DNA of 47,232 nucleotides from Alphaproteobacteria bacterium (lineage in GTDB: Bacteria > Pseudomonadota > Alphaproteobacteria > CACIAM-22H2): contig JAEULA010000003.1 in the NCBI GenBank assembly GCA_016793165.1, forward strand, positions 1-47,232, in the 5' to 3' direction. The notes under the pieces are model-generated. The model ran no database searches. It was not told where the DNA came from and saw only the letters and a program-made list of their open reading frames with translations. The position numbers were made by a program, and so were the translations under genes. Of this stretch, positions 10,062 to 18,399 are shown piece by piece; position 1 is the stretch's first letter; each line of letters begins with the position of its first letter.

Positions 10062-10979
10062 TCACGACAGCCGGATCCGTGGGTCGAGGAGCGAATATGC
10101 GACGTCGACGCAGAGGTTGATCGTCACCACGATCAGCGCCATCAGCACGACGAAGGCCTGGACGACCGCGAAGTCGCGGTTGGAGATCGCCTGGATCGCG
10201 AGCCGCCCCATGCCGGGATAGGCGAAGATCTCCTCGGTGATGACGGCGCCGCCGAGCAGCGCGCCGACCTGCAGGCCGATCACCGTGATCGCCGGGATCG
10301 CGGCATTGCGCAGCGCGTGGCGCAGGACCACGACCTTCTCGCTCAGCCCCTTGCCGCGCGCGGTGCGCACGTAGTCGGCCTGCATCACTTCGAGCATGGA
10401 CGCGCGCAGCAACCGCGTGATCAGCGCGGTCGAGTAGGCGGCGAGCGCCGTCGCCGGCATCAGCAGGTGCCAGATCGTCCCGCGCCCCGAGGGCGGCAGC
10501 CAGCCGAGATGCTCGGAGAAGACGAGGATCAGCATGATGCCGAGCCAGAAGGTCGGGAAGCTCTGCGCGACGACGGTGACCAGAAGGCTCGCGCGGTCGA
10601 AGAGCGAGTCGCGCCGCGTCGCGGCGTAGATCGCCGTCGGCACGCCGAACAGCACGGCGAGCGCGAGCGCCACGCCCGCGAGCTGCGCGGTGGCGGGCAG
10701 GCGCTCGAGCACCAGCGGCAGGGCCGAGTCCTGGTGGCGCAGCGAGCGGCCGAAATCGCCCTGCAGGGCGCGCATCGCGAAATCGAGATACTGCTCCGCC
10801 AGCGGCCGATCGAAACCCATCTGCTTGCGGAACTTCGCGATCTCCTCGGCGCTCGATTCCGGCGGCAGGAACAGCGCCGTGGGGTCGCCGCCAAGCCGCA
10901 CGAGGAAGAACACGAGCACCGAGACGCCGACGATCACCGCAACGGCGTAGAGACATCGCGTCGTCAGGTAGCGCAGCAT
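10062..10979 (-). CDS. Dipeptide ABC transporter permease (DppB type)
   Basis: Inner-membrane permease of 305 residues. The N-terminus (MLRYLTTRCLYAVAVIVGVSVLVFFLVRLGGDP) followed by FRKQMGFDRPLAEQYLDF is the standard OppB/DppB lead. The EAA loop reads VMQADYVRTARGKGLSEK then LRNAAIPAITVIGL, and the C-terminus ends in VDVAYSLLDPRIRLS, typical of the family. It follows the binding-protein gene by 16 bases and precedes DppC across the palindromic element. It should form the heterodimeric channel with DppC. Confidence 0.93.
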   Translation of the reverse strand: MLRYLTTRCLYAVAVIVGVSVLVFFLVRLGGDPTALFLPPESSAEEIAKFRKQMGFDRPLAEQYLDFAMRALQGDFGRSLRHQDSALPLVLERLPATAQLAGVALALAVLFGVPTAIYAATRRDSLFDRASLLVTVVAQSFPTFWLGIMLILVFSEHLGWLPPSGRGTIWHLLMPATALAAYSTALITRLLRASMLEVMQADYVRTARGKGLSEKVVVLRHALRNAAIPAITVIGLQVGALLGGAVITEEIFAYPGMGRLAIQAISNRDFAVVQAFVVLMALIVVTINLCVDVAYSLLDPRIRLS

Positions 10980-10995
10980 CCCCGATCGTCTCGGG

Positions 10996-12519
10996 CTACC
11001 TGATCTCGGCCCGCCTCAGATCGATCATCGAGTCGGTGCGCGGCACCCAGGCCAGCCGCGTGCTGGTCGCGTAGATCAGCGGCGGCACGAAGAGCGGGAT
11101 ATGCGGCGCCTCCTCCTTGATGAGGCGCGCGGCAGCGGCATACGCGGCCTTGCGCTCGCCGTCGTCGAGGGTCGACCGGCCCTTGATCAGCAGCTCGTCG
11201 AGCTCCTTGTTCGAGTAGTAGCTCTGGTACTGGCCGGTGAAGAGCAGCGGGTACCAGACGAGGTCGGCGTCCATCCCGCTCCAGCCGCCGAAGCTCAGCC
11301 CGTCGCGGCCCTTGCGCTCCGAGATCTGCGCCCACACGCCGGGCTCGACGTATTTGAGCTCGACCTCGACGCCGACGCGCGCGAGATAGCCGGCGACCGC
11401 CTGCGTGACTTCCTTGTCCTTGAGATAGCGGCCTTGGCGGGTGATCAGCTGGATCTTGAAGCCGTTGGGATGGCCCGCCTCGGCGAGCAGCTGCTTCGCG
11501 CGCGCGGGATCGTAGGCGTAGGGCTGCACCGACTCGTCGTAGCCGAAGGCGTTGCGCGGCAGGGTCACCGCGATGCGCTGGCCGAGGCCGGCCAGCAGCG
11601 TGCGCTGCATCGCGTCGGCATCGACAGCGTGGTTGAGCGCCTGGCGTACGCGCTTGTCCTGCAGCGGGCCGGGCTTGAGGGTGTCGAGACCGACGAAGTA
11701 GAGCAGGTCGCTGTTGACGTTGATGACGCGCGTGCGGCCGCTGTTGAGGCCGGCGATCTCCTCGGGCGGGATGTCGCCGCCGAGATCGATGCCGCCGCTC
11801 TTGAGCTCGGCGATGCGCGTGCGCGCCTCGGGGATCGGACGCCAGACGATGCGGCGGATCTTCGGTGCGCCGCCCCAGTAGTCGGGGTTCGCCTCGATGA
11901 CCACGCGCTCGTCCTTCGCCCATTCGACGAAACGGTAGGGGCCGGTGCCGATGGCGCGACGCGCCAGCGCGTCCGGGCCGCCGGCCTTCACATGCGCGGG
12001 CGGCACGATCAGCGCGGGGAACGACGCCTCGTAAAGCGTCGAGAGCATCGTCGGATAGGGCTTCTCGGTCGCGAAGCGGACGGTGAGGGCGTCGACCACG
12101 GTCACGCTCTTGATCACGGCGATGCGCGAGCGGTAGGGCGACTTGAACTCCGGATCGAGGGCGCGGTCGAAGGAGAACTTGACCGCCGCGGCGTCGAACG
12201 CCTCGCCGTTGTGGAACTTCACCCCGGGCCGGAGCTTGAACTCCCACACCGTGGGCTCCGGGTTGCTCCAGGACAGCGCCAGCAGGGGCAGGAACTTGCC
12301 GGTCTCGTCCTGCGTGACCAGCGCTTCGTAGATGTGGAACAGGATGTTCGCGGTCGGGAACACGGAGTGCTTCGCCGGATCCATCGTGTAGGCGTCCGCG
12401 CCCTGGGCGACCACGATGGTGTCGCGCGACGGCGTCTGCGCGCGCAGCGTGCCGGGGGCCGCACCGGCGGCGGCGAGCGCAGTGCCCGCGAGCTTCAGGG
12501 TCGAGCGACGGTCGAGCAT
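10996..12519 (-). CDS. ABC transporter substrate-binding protein (family 5, DppA-like)
   Basis: Periplasmic binding protein of 507 residues. The start at 12519 has GGAGG ten bases upstream. The N-terminus DRRSTLKLAG followed by an Ala-rich helix and LRAQT is a twin-arginine (Tat)-type signal with cleavage near residue 27, so it may be exported folded. YTMDPAKHSVFPTANILFHIYEALV and LRPGVKFHNGEAFDAAAVKFSFDRA are hallmark SBP_bac_5 segments. It follows the glycosyl-hydrolase-like gene by 24 bases and leads DppB by 16. Family 5 proteins bind peptides, but also opines, glycosides and other ligands; the neighbours favour a purine-nucleoside-like or glycosylated ligand (inference). Confidence 0.92.
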   Translation of the reverse strand: MLDRRSTLKLAGTALAAAGAAPGTLRAQTPSRDTIVVAQGADAYTMDPAKHSVFPTANILFHIYEALVTQDETGKFLPLLALSWSNPEPTVWEFKLRPGVKFHNGEAFDAAAVKFSFDRALDPEFKSPYRSRIAVIKSVTVVDALTVRFATEKPYPTMLSTLYEASFPALIVPPAHVKAGGPDALARRAIGTGPYRFVEWAKDERVVIEANPDYWGGAPKIRRIVWRPIPEARTRIAELKSGGIDLGGDIPPEEIAGLNSGRTRVINVNSDLLYFVGLDTLKPGPLQDKRVRQALNHAVDADAMQRTLLAGLGQRIAVTLPRNAFGYDESVQPYAYDPARAKQLLAEAGHPNGFKIQLITRQGRYLKDKEVTQAVAGYLARVGVEVELKYVEPGVWAQISERKGRDGLSFGGWSGMDADLVWYPLLFTGQYQSYYSNKELDELLIKGRSTLDDGERKAAYAAAARLIKEEAPHIPLFVPPLIYATSTRLAWVPRTDSMIDLRRAEIR

Positions 12520-12543
12520 GGGAGACCTCCGATTCGTGCGGCG

Positions 12544-14592
12544 TCAGCGGGCGCGGGGCGAGGTAAGCGCAATGGCAAGGAAGCTGTCGAGTCGCTCGAT
12601 GGCGAAGCGGAGGGAATCGCCCTCGCGCGCGGCGGGCAGGGCCGCCCCGGTATCGAGCCGGATCGCGTTCGTCGCCGCCGTGGTCACGGCCACCTCGAAC
12701 CCGGCGAGCGGGACGGTGGCGATCATCGGCTTGGTCTGCGCGGCGGCCCCATTGACGAGGTGAAGCACCTCGCCTCTGGCGTGCCCGTAGAGGATGCACT
12801 CGACCGCGGCCGGCGCGTCGGTGCGGATCGGCGGCGCGCCGATCGCGGGCTCGAGCACGTGGCCGAGGATCGCGGCGTAATCGGCGATGGCGAAGGCGTG
12901 ATGCAGCGCGCCGATGCGCCAAGGCAACCAGATCGCCTCGCCCTTGCCATGCGCGCGGCGGAGCAGACCGGGCTCGGCGCCATCGCCCTCGACCAGGGTG
13001 AACTCGGGCGCGTTGTTGCGGAACGGTCCGATCAGCCGCAGATCCTGCCTGGCATCCGCCAGATGCGGCGTCCAGAACGCGCCGTCGGCGCCGACATGCG
13101 GGATGTCCTCGAGGCGCGTGCGCAGCGCTGCGTCGGCGAGCTTGAAATAGGCGCCGAAGATCGGGCGTCCCTCGCCCGGTAGAGCGGGCAGGCAGGCAAG
13201 CGCGGGCGCCGCGCGCCGGCCACCGTCTCCGTCGCAGGCGGCGAAGTCCGCGGTGGCGATCAGCGTGCCGCCCGCGGCGACATAGGCGTCGAGGGCGGCG
13301 GCATCTGCTGGGTTCAGGCACGACACGGCCGGCGCGATCACCGCCTGGTAGCGCATCAGCGCCTCGACGCTCAATCCGCCATCAGGCAGCACGTCGCACG
13401 GGTAGCGCAGCGCCGCGACCATCTCGTAGCTGCCGCGGAATTCCGCGACATGGCCGGGCACGAGTGGATCGCCGGCGGGCCTGCCGCGATCGGAGCCCCA
13501 GTCGATGCTGTCCTGCGAACGCAGGATGGCGATGCGCGCCAGTGAGCGCAGCCCGCGATACCAGTCCGCGTTGCGTGCATGCAGGCGCGAGAACTCGCGC
13601 AAGCGCGCGATGCTGCGCGGATCGTCCTGGGCCAGCCGGCCGTTGATCGCCGGCATCGGGCTGGCGCCATGCGCGGTCGCCTGCGCGAGGCTGCGGATCA
13701 TCCGACCCGCGGGGATCGCGGTCTGGCGGCTGGCGAAGAAAGCGGAGCCGGAATGCACGAGCATCGGGGCGGCGTCCGGCTTCACCGCGCGCGCGAGCAG
13801 CGCCTCCTCGGCCGCCCAATGCGTCCATTGCGGCTGCGGGTCGATCGGATTGACGACGACCGGGTTCGAGCACTGCGCGCTGACAATGTCGGTCTGCGCG
13901 GCCATCGCGCGATAGCTCCAGCCGTCGCGCACGTGGTGATAGGGGATCAGCGCCACATGCGGAGCACGGGCGTGGACGAAGTCGCGCACGCGGCGCAGAT
14001 AGTCGGCCAGAAAACGCTGACGCCAGCGCTCGTAGACCGGAGAGCGCGCGCCCGGCTTCGGCACGCCGGCGCCCGTCGCCGCGCGCACCGTCGTCTGGCA
14101 GCGCGGGCAGTGGCATTGCGCCACGTTGAAGTAGTTGAAGAAGAAGCCGTCGACGGGGTAGCGCGCGAGCATCTCCTCGAGCATCGCGAAGGCCTCGCGC
14201 TGCCAGAACGGCCCGGTCGCGCAGGTCTGCGGCATCTCCCAGATCAGCTTCGGCGCGCCGTCGGCCTGCTGGACGAACCAGTCCGGGTCGCGCGCCAGCC
14301 AGGCGGCGCGGCCCTTGCTGATGTCGACGCGCGCGATCGCCTTGATGCCGTGGCGGTGGGCCGCCGCCACCACGTCGCCGAGAAAATCGCCTTCGAGATG
14401 CGGATTGACCTGCTGGCTGCTCAACGCCGTCGGGTACCAGGCCGAGAAGCCCGCGCCCATCGACACATAGGCCTCGGCCTGCATCTCGCGCGCCTCGTCG
14501 ATCAACGCCGCAGGATCGAGTCCGATCGCGTCGCGCTCGCGCAGCAGGTGCTGGAACACGCGCACGGGCTGACGGAACCAGGTCGTGGTCAT
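12544..14592 (-). CDS. Hypothetical glycosyl-hydrolase-like protein (GHL6/trimerisation-domain type)
   Basis: 682 residues, no signal peptide. The first ~330 residues look like a TIM barrel of the hypothetical glycosyl hydrolase 6 group: AEAYVSMGAGFSAWYPT, HRHGIKAIARVDISKG, PVDGFFFNYFN and a CHCPRC knuckle. Residues after ~400 (YPCDVLPDGGLSVEALM, then AYVAAGGTLIATADF) resemble a beta-galactosidase trimerisation (class I amidotransferase-like) domain. This is recognition by pattern; the activity is unknown. The ATG (14590-14592) overlaps the stop of the upstream deaminase gene, so it is coupled to the deaminase and phosphorylase genes. It could act on a glycosylated or nucleoside-like substrate brought in by the importer. 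Confidence 0.7.
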   Translation of the reverse strand: MTTTWFRQPVRVFQHLLRERDAIGLDPAALIDEAREMQAEAYVSMGAGFSAWYPTALSSQQVNPHLEGDFLGDVVAAAHRHGIKAIARVDISKGRAAWLARDPDWFVQQADGAPKLIWEMPQTCATGPFWQREAFAMLEEMLARYPVDGFFFNYFNVAQCHCPRCQTTVRAATGAGVPKPGARSPVYERWRQRFLADYLRRVRDFVHARAPHVALIPYHHVRDGWSYRAMAAQTDIVSAQCSNPVVVNPIDPQPQWTHWAAEEALLARAVKPDAAPMLVHSGSAFFASRQTAIPAGRMIRSLAQATAHGASPMPAINGRLAQDDPRSIARLREFSRLHARNADWYRGLRSLARIAILRSQDSIDWGSDRGRPAGDPLVPGHVAEFRGSYEMVAALRYPCDVLPDGGLSVEALMRYQAVIAPAVSCLNPADAAALDAYVAAGGTLIATADFAACDGDGGRRAAPALACLPALPGEGRPIFGAYFKLADAALRTRLEDIPHVGADGAFWTPHLADARQDLRLIGPFRNNAPEFTLVEGDGAEPGLLRRAHGKGEAIWLPWRIGALHHAFAIADYAAILGHVLEPAIGAPPIRTDAPAAVECILYGHARGEVLHLVNGAAAQTKPMIATVPLAGFEVAVTTAATNAIRLDTGAALPAAREGDSLRFAIERLDSFLAIALTSPRAR

Positions 14593-16064
14593 GGCGTCGC
14601 CTCCGGGTCGAGCACGCCGATGCGGCGATACATGCGCCGGATCGGTTCGGCGAGCGCGGAGGCCGACTGGTAGATCCCGGCATTGGCGCGCAGCCTGCGC
14701 GCGGAGAGCTCGGCCGCCTCGTCCCAGATCGCCTCCTGGTCGAAGGCGGTGCAGCGCCCGTCGCGCGCGACGATGCGGCCCGCGACCATCGTCATCGCGA
14801 GCGCGCCGCCGTTCTCGCCCTCCACCAGCTGGCGCACCGCGTCGTTGAGCGGGACGAAGGCCGGCGCGCGCAGGCGGAAGAAGGCGAGGTCGGCCGCCTT
14901 GCCCGGCGCGATCGCGCCGATGCGATCGCCCAGGCCCAGGGCCTTCGCGCCGCCACGCGTCGCCATCGCCAGCGCGCGCTGCGGCCCGATCCAGCGCGCG
15001 GGATCGCGGACATGCAGCGAGTGCAGCAGCGCCGCCCATTTCGCCGTCTCGAGCAGGTTGTTGGAGTCGTTGCAGCAGGCGCTGTCGGTGCCCAGCCCGA
15101 TCGTCACGCCCCGATCGATGAGGTCGCTCACGCGGCACACGCCGCTGCCGAGCTTGGCGTTGGATACCGGATTGTGGACCACCGACGCGCCGGCGGCGGC
15201 GATCGCGTCGAGATCGGCATCGTCGGCCCAGATCACATGCGCGAGGCTCGCGCGCGCCGACAGCACGCCGAGCCGCTGGAGATGCGCGATCATGCTGCCG
15301 CCATAGAGCCGCAGCGCCATCGCGTGCTGGGCGCGCGACTCGAGCACATGGCTGTGGAAGGGTGCTGCATGGCGGCGGCTGAGATCGGCGGCGCGCAGCA
15401 GCAGATCGTCGCTGCAGCGCTGCGGTCCCGAAGGGCCGATGCCGATGTCCAGGCGGCCATCGCGGCCGCGCCACGCGCGCAGGAAGGCCTCGACATGGCC
15501 GACCTGTTCGGCGGCCGGCATCTGTGCCTTCCGGCCATAGCCGTCTGGCGGCAGATCGGCGGCGTCGAGCGGCAGCGTGTCGACGACCGCGCGGTCGGCG
15601 ACGACCGGGGCGATCACGGCGCGCATGCCCGAGTCGAGATAGGCCTGGGCCACGGCCTCGAGTCCCGCCGGATCGAGATCGGGCGAAAAGCGGATGTGGT
15701 CGAGCACCGTCGTCGTGCCGCCGCGCAGCATCTCGATGCAGCCCAGCAGCGTCGAGACGTAGACCTCGCGCGGGCCACGCCCCTCGCGGCCGACGGCGGA
15801 GGAGAGCGACCACAGCTCCAGCGGCAAGTTGGGCGCGGTGCCGCGCACGAGATTGTCGGGGGAGTGCGTGTGCGCGTTCACGAGGCCGGGCGTCACCAGC
15901 ATGTCGCGTGCATCGACGACCGTCGCGTCCGGCGGCACCGCCGTGTCGGCAGGATGAAGTGTCGCGATCGCGCCGTCGCGAATCTCGAGTTCGCGGCGCT
16001 CCGCGCGATGCCCCTCGGCGGCCGGCAGCAGGCAGAGCCCGCCGCGGATCCAGCTGCGCGTCAC
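14589..16064 (-). CDS. Amidohydrolase / purine-type deaminase (COG0402)
   Basis: Metal-dependent hydrolase of 491 residues. I use the GTG at 16064, which overlaps the stop of the phosphorylase gene (GTGA), giving MTRSWIRGG; longer starts would run into the phosphorylase. The metal HxH is H65-T-H67, a later HSHVLES supplies the third His, AHVIWADDADLD the fourth, and GLGTDSACC the catalytic/metal Asp. NPVSNAKLGSG and the C-terminal GDRIGAIAPGKAADL are typical of the cytosine/guanine/MTA deaminase branch. The substrate is likely an aminopurine, other heterocycle or nucleoside, judged from the adjacent phosphorylase and second deaminase; the exact base is not readable. Confidence 0.85.
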   Translation of the reverse strand: MTRSWIRGGLCLLPAAEGHRAERRELEIRDGAIATLHPADTAVPPDATVVDARDMLVTPGLVNAHTHSPDNLVRGTAPNLPLELWSLSSAVGREGRGPREVYVSTLLGCIEMLRGGTTTVLDHIRFSPDLDPAGLEAVAQAYLDSGMRAVIAPVVADRAVVDTLPLDAADLPPDGYGRKAQMPAAEQVGHVEAFLRAWRGRDGRLDIGIGPSGPQRCSDDLLLRAADLSRRHAAPFHSHVLESRAQHAMALRLYGGSMIAHLQRLGVLSARASLAHVIWADDADLDAIAAAGASVVHNPVSNAKLGSGVCRVSDLIDRGVTIGLGTDSACCNDSNNLLETAKWAALLHSLHVRDPARWIGPQRALAMATRGGAKALGLGDRIGAIAPGKAADLAFFRLRAPAFVPLNDAVRQLVEGENGGALAMTMVAGRIVARDGRCTAFDQEAIWDEAAELSARRLRANAGIYQSASALAEPIRRMYRRIGVLDPEATP

Positions 16065-16915
16065 GCGCCGCCGCCGGGCTTGCGGTCGAGGCTGCAGGCG
16101 GTGAGCCAGGCCGGCCGCTTGCCGTGGAAGCCGCCGCTCAGCGCCTGGCCACATTTGCAGGTGCGCTCCGCGGGCATCGCGGCGACCGCGTCGGCGATCG
16201 CCTTCTCGACGCGATCGTGCAGGCCGCCGGTGTAGTAGAACTCGGCCATGCTGCCGGCGCCGAAATGCGTCACCGCCGGCGCCATGCCGGCGCCGAAATT
16301 GATGACCGGCGCGATCGAGGCGAAGCAGAGCTCGGCCTCGCGCGCCAGCACGACCTCCGGCACCAGCGGCGTGCCGACGATGTCGCCGCCGTCGCGCTGC
16401 AGGGCGCGGATCTCGGCCGGCGTCTCGAAGCGCGGGCCTTCGGTGCAGGCGAAGACGCCGCGATCGATGACGCGCGGGCTGTGCTTCGCCGCGGCGGTGG
16501 CGAGCACGGGACGCATCTGCGGGCAGAAGGGCTCGGTCATGTCGACGCGCACCCAGCAGGCCTCGTCGTCGAACAGCGACAGCGGGCGCGTCTTGGTGCG
16601 GTCGAGGAAGTCGTCGGAGATCACGATGTCCCCCGGCCGGATCACCGGGTTCACCGAGCCGATCGCGTTCTGCGAGATCACGCGCGTGACGCCCAGCGAC
16701 TTCAGCGCCCAGATATTGGCGCGGAAGTTGATCTTGTGGCTGGGCAGCGTCATGTCGGCGCCGTAGCGCAGCACGATCGCGACGGCGCGACCGGCGATGC
16801 GGCCGGTGACGATATCGGCGCTGCCGAAAGGCGTGTCGACCTTGGTCATCGCGCGCCCTGCGACCAGCTGGTCGGAGGCGGCACTCGTGATCAGGCCGAT
16901 CGGCTCGCCGTTCAT
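16061..16915 (-). CDS. MTA/MTI (purine nucleoside) phosphorylase family
   Basis: 284 residues of the MTAP/PNP family, which splits a purine nucleoside with phosphate to free base and sugar-1-phosphate. Alignment by eye to human MTAP: PSHKINFRANIWAL matches the phosphate/ribose region, EGPRFETPAE and LVPEVVLAREAELCFASIA match the core. Differences: the R-H-G motif is R50-Y51-G52, and the purine-selecting Asp220 of MTAP is Asn206 here (VINFG). Asn at this site marks PNP enzymes that take 6-oxopurines, so methylthioinosine or inosine is more likely than methylthioadenosine (inference). A tail with CKCG follows. It is 20 bases from the MtaD-like gene upstream and overlaps the next deaminase gene by four bases. 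Confidence 0.85.
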   Translation of the reverse strand: MNGEPIGLITSAASDQLVAGRAMTKVDTPFGSADIVTGRIAGRAVAIVLRYGADMTLPSHKINFRANIWALKSLGVTRVISQNAIGSVNPVIRPGDIVISDDFLDRTKTRPLSLFDDEACWVRVDMTEPFCPQMRPVLATAAAKHSPRVIDRGVFACTEGPRFETPAEIRALQRDGGDIVGTPLVPEVVLAREAELCFASIAPVINFGAGMAPAVTHFGAGSMAEFYYTGGLHDRVEKAIADAVAAMPAERTCKCGQALSGGFHGKRPAWLTACSLDRKPGGGA

Positions 16916-16935
16916 GTCGTCATCCTCGACTGCGT

Positions 16936-18231
16936 TCAGGACCGGTAGTGGCGACGGATGCGCCCGAGAATTTCGCCCTCGTCGACGCGCGTGAAGCGCC
17001 CGTCGGCGAAGACCGTCTCGCCGGCGACCATGACATGCCGCACATGCTGCGGCCCGGCGGCGTAGACGAGGTCTGACATCACGCGCTCGGCGGTCAGGCC
17101 GAGCGGGTGATCGAGGTCCAGCACGATCAGGTCGGCGGCCTTGCCGGCTTCCAGGCTGCCGATCTCGTCGTCCCAGCCCATCGCCCGCGCACCCTCCAGT
17201 GTCGCCATCGCGAGCGCGTCGCGATTCTCGATCAGGCTGCCGTCGAGGCTGGATGCGCGCTGCATCAGGGCCGCGAACTTCATCTCCTGGAAGATGTTCA
17301 GCGAATTGTTCGACAGCGTGCTGTCGGTGCCGAGGCCGACCGGGATGCCGAGCCGGCGCATCGCCGGCACCGGGGCGATGCCGGCAGCCAGCTTCGCGTT
17401 GCTGATGGGATTGTGCGAGACGCCGGCGCCGCTGCGCGCGAGGCGCGCGAGATCGTCGTCGTCGAGCCAGACGCAATGTGCGAGCAGCGCCCTGGAGTCG
17501 AGCAGGCCGAGCCTGTCGAGATGCGCGATCGGCCGACAGCCATGGCGCTGCTGCACGATCTCGATCTCGGCGCGGTTCTCCGCGGCATGGATCACGACCG
17601 GCAGGCCGAGGTCGTCGGCGGCGCGCTTGATCTCGACCAGCAGCTCGGGCGTGCAGTTGTAGGGGGAATGTGCGCCGACATAGAAGCGGCAGAGCGGATC
17701 CGATCCGCGCCGCTCCAGGGCACGCTTCGTCTCCTCGAGGGCCAGCGGCCAGTTGGGACGGCCGGCGCTGCGCAAGTTCGGCGAGTTGGCCAGCGCGCCG
17801 CTGAGCGAGCGCATGCCGATGGTCCGCGCGACCTCCGAGAAGACGTCGGCGCCATAACGCGTGCAGTCGCAGGCGGTGGTGATGCCGTTGCGCAGCATCT
17901 CCAGCACGGCGAGCTCGCAGCCGTGGCGGTTGTCCTGGATCGTCAGTGTCGAAGTGTGCGGCGAGAGGACCTTGGCCCAGGCCTGGAAGTCGCCGACGTC
18001 GCACACGCCGCGATGCAGGCCGAGCCCGCCATGCGTATGCGTGTTGACTAGGCCGGGCATCACGACACGTCCTTGGCAATCCATCGCCTCGTCGTCGACG
18101 CCGGTCGGAAGCGCGCCGCGGGGTCCGATCCAGCGGATGTGGCCGCCGTCGATCCGGATCGCCGCATCTGGAATGCAGCGATGCGTGGCGTCACCTGTGT
18201 AGACGAAGCAGTTCGTGAGGACACGAGTCAT
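16936..18231 (-). CDS. MtaD-like amidohydrolase (MTA/SAH or related deaminase)
   Basis: Metal-dependent deaminase of 431 residues, first gene of the ten-gene operon. Metal HxH is H65-T-H67; HSPYNCTPELL, VVIHAAEN, AHCVWLDDDD, SHNPISNAKLAAGIAPV and GLGTDSTLSNNSLNIFQEMK follow in the order seen in MTA/S-adenosylhomocysteine deaminases and atrazine chlorohydrolase relatives. EIGSLEAGKAADLIVLD closes the composite beta-sandwich. MTA deaminase followed by methylthioinosine phosphorylase is a known two-step route in Pseudomonas aeruginosa, and the phosphorylase gene is 20 bases downstream. An atrazine-type or other aminopurine hydrolase cannot be excluded. A good -10 box lies unusually close to the ATG. 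Confidence 0.85.
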   Translation of the reverse strand: MTRVLTNCFVYTGDATHRCIPDAAIRIDGGHIRWIGPRGALPTGVDDEAMDCQGRVVMPGLVNTHTHGGLGLHRGVCDVGDFQAWAKVLSPHTSTLTIQDNRHGCELAVLEMLRNGITTACDCTRYGADVFSEVARTIGMRSLSGALANSPNLRSAGRPNWPLALEETKRALERRGSDPLCRFYVGAHSPYNCTPELLVEIKRAADDLGLPVVIHAAENRAEIEIVQQRHGCRPIAHLDRLGLLDSRALLAHCVWLDDDDLARLARSGAGVSHNPISNAKLAAGIAPVPAMRRLGIPVGLGTDSTLSNNSLNIFQEMKFAALMQRASSLDGSLIENRDALAMATLEGARAMGWDDEIGSLEAGKAADLIVLDLDHPLGLTAERVMSDLVYAAGPQHVRHVMVAGETVFADGRFTRVDEGEILGRIRRHYRS

Positions 18232-18238
18232 CGCCCGG

Positions 18239-18265
18239 ATTCTAGCGGCGATTCGCCGACGGCAA
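18239..18265 (-). promoter_or_regulatory. Candidate promoter of the ten-gene minus operon
   Basis: On the minus strand, TTGCCG (18260-18265) and TAGAAT (18239-18244) resemble a sigma-70 -35 and -10, with a short 15-base spacer that contains the inverted repeat GGCGAATCGCC. The -10 ends seven bases before the ATG at 18231, so a transcript from here would be leaderless or nearly so. No Shine-Dalgarno is seen before that ATG. Confidence 0.45.
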
Positions 18266-18287
18266 AGCTCGATCCCGGAATACCGGC

Positions 18288-18315
18288 TTGTCGACCCGTT
18301 TGGACGGGTGATACC
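18288..18315 (+). promoter_or_regulatory. Candidate promoter with palindromic operator in the spacer
   Basis: TTGTCG (18288-18293) and GATACC (18310-18315) could be a -35 and weak -10 for the MlrC-like gene. The 16-base spacer is exactly the palindrome ACCCG-N6-CGGGT (18294-18309). The same ACCCG-N6-CGGGT pattern occurs at 23527-23542 before the second peptide-binding-protein gene. This placement suits a repressor or MerR-like site; promoter strength is uncertain. Confidence 0.45.
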
Positions 18316-18399
18316 GAGTCGACCGGAGGTGCTCGCATGAACCCGACGGTCCCGCGGGCTCGCGGTCGGGGTGTGGTGCGACGCGACGAGAGGAGATCC

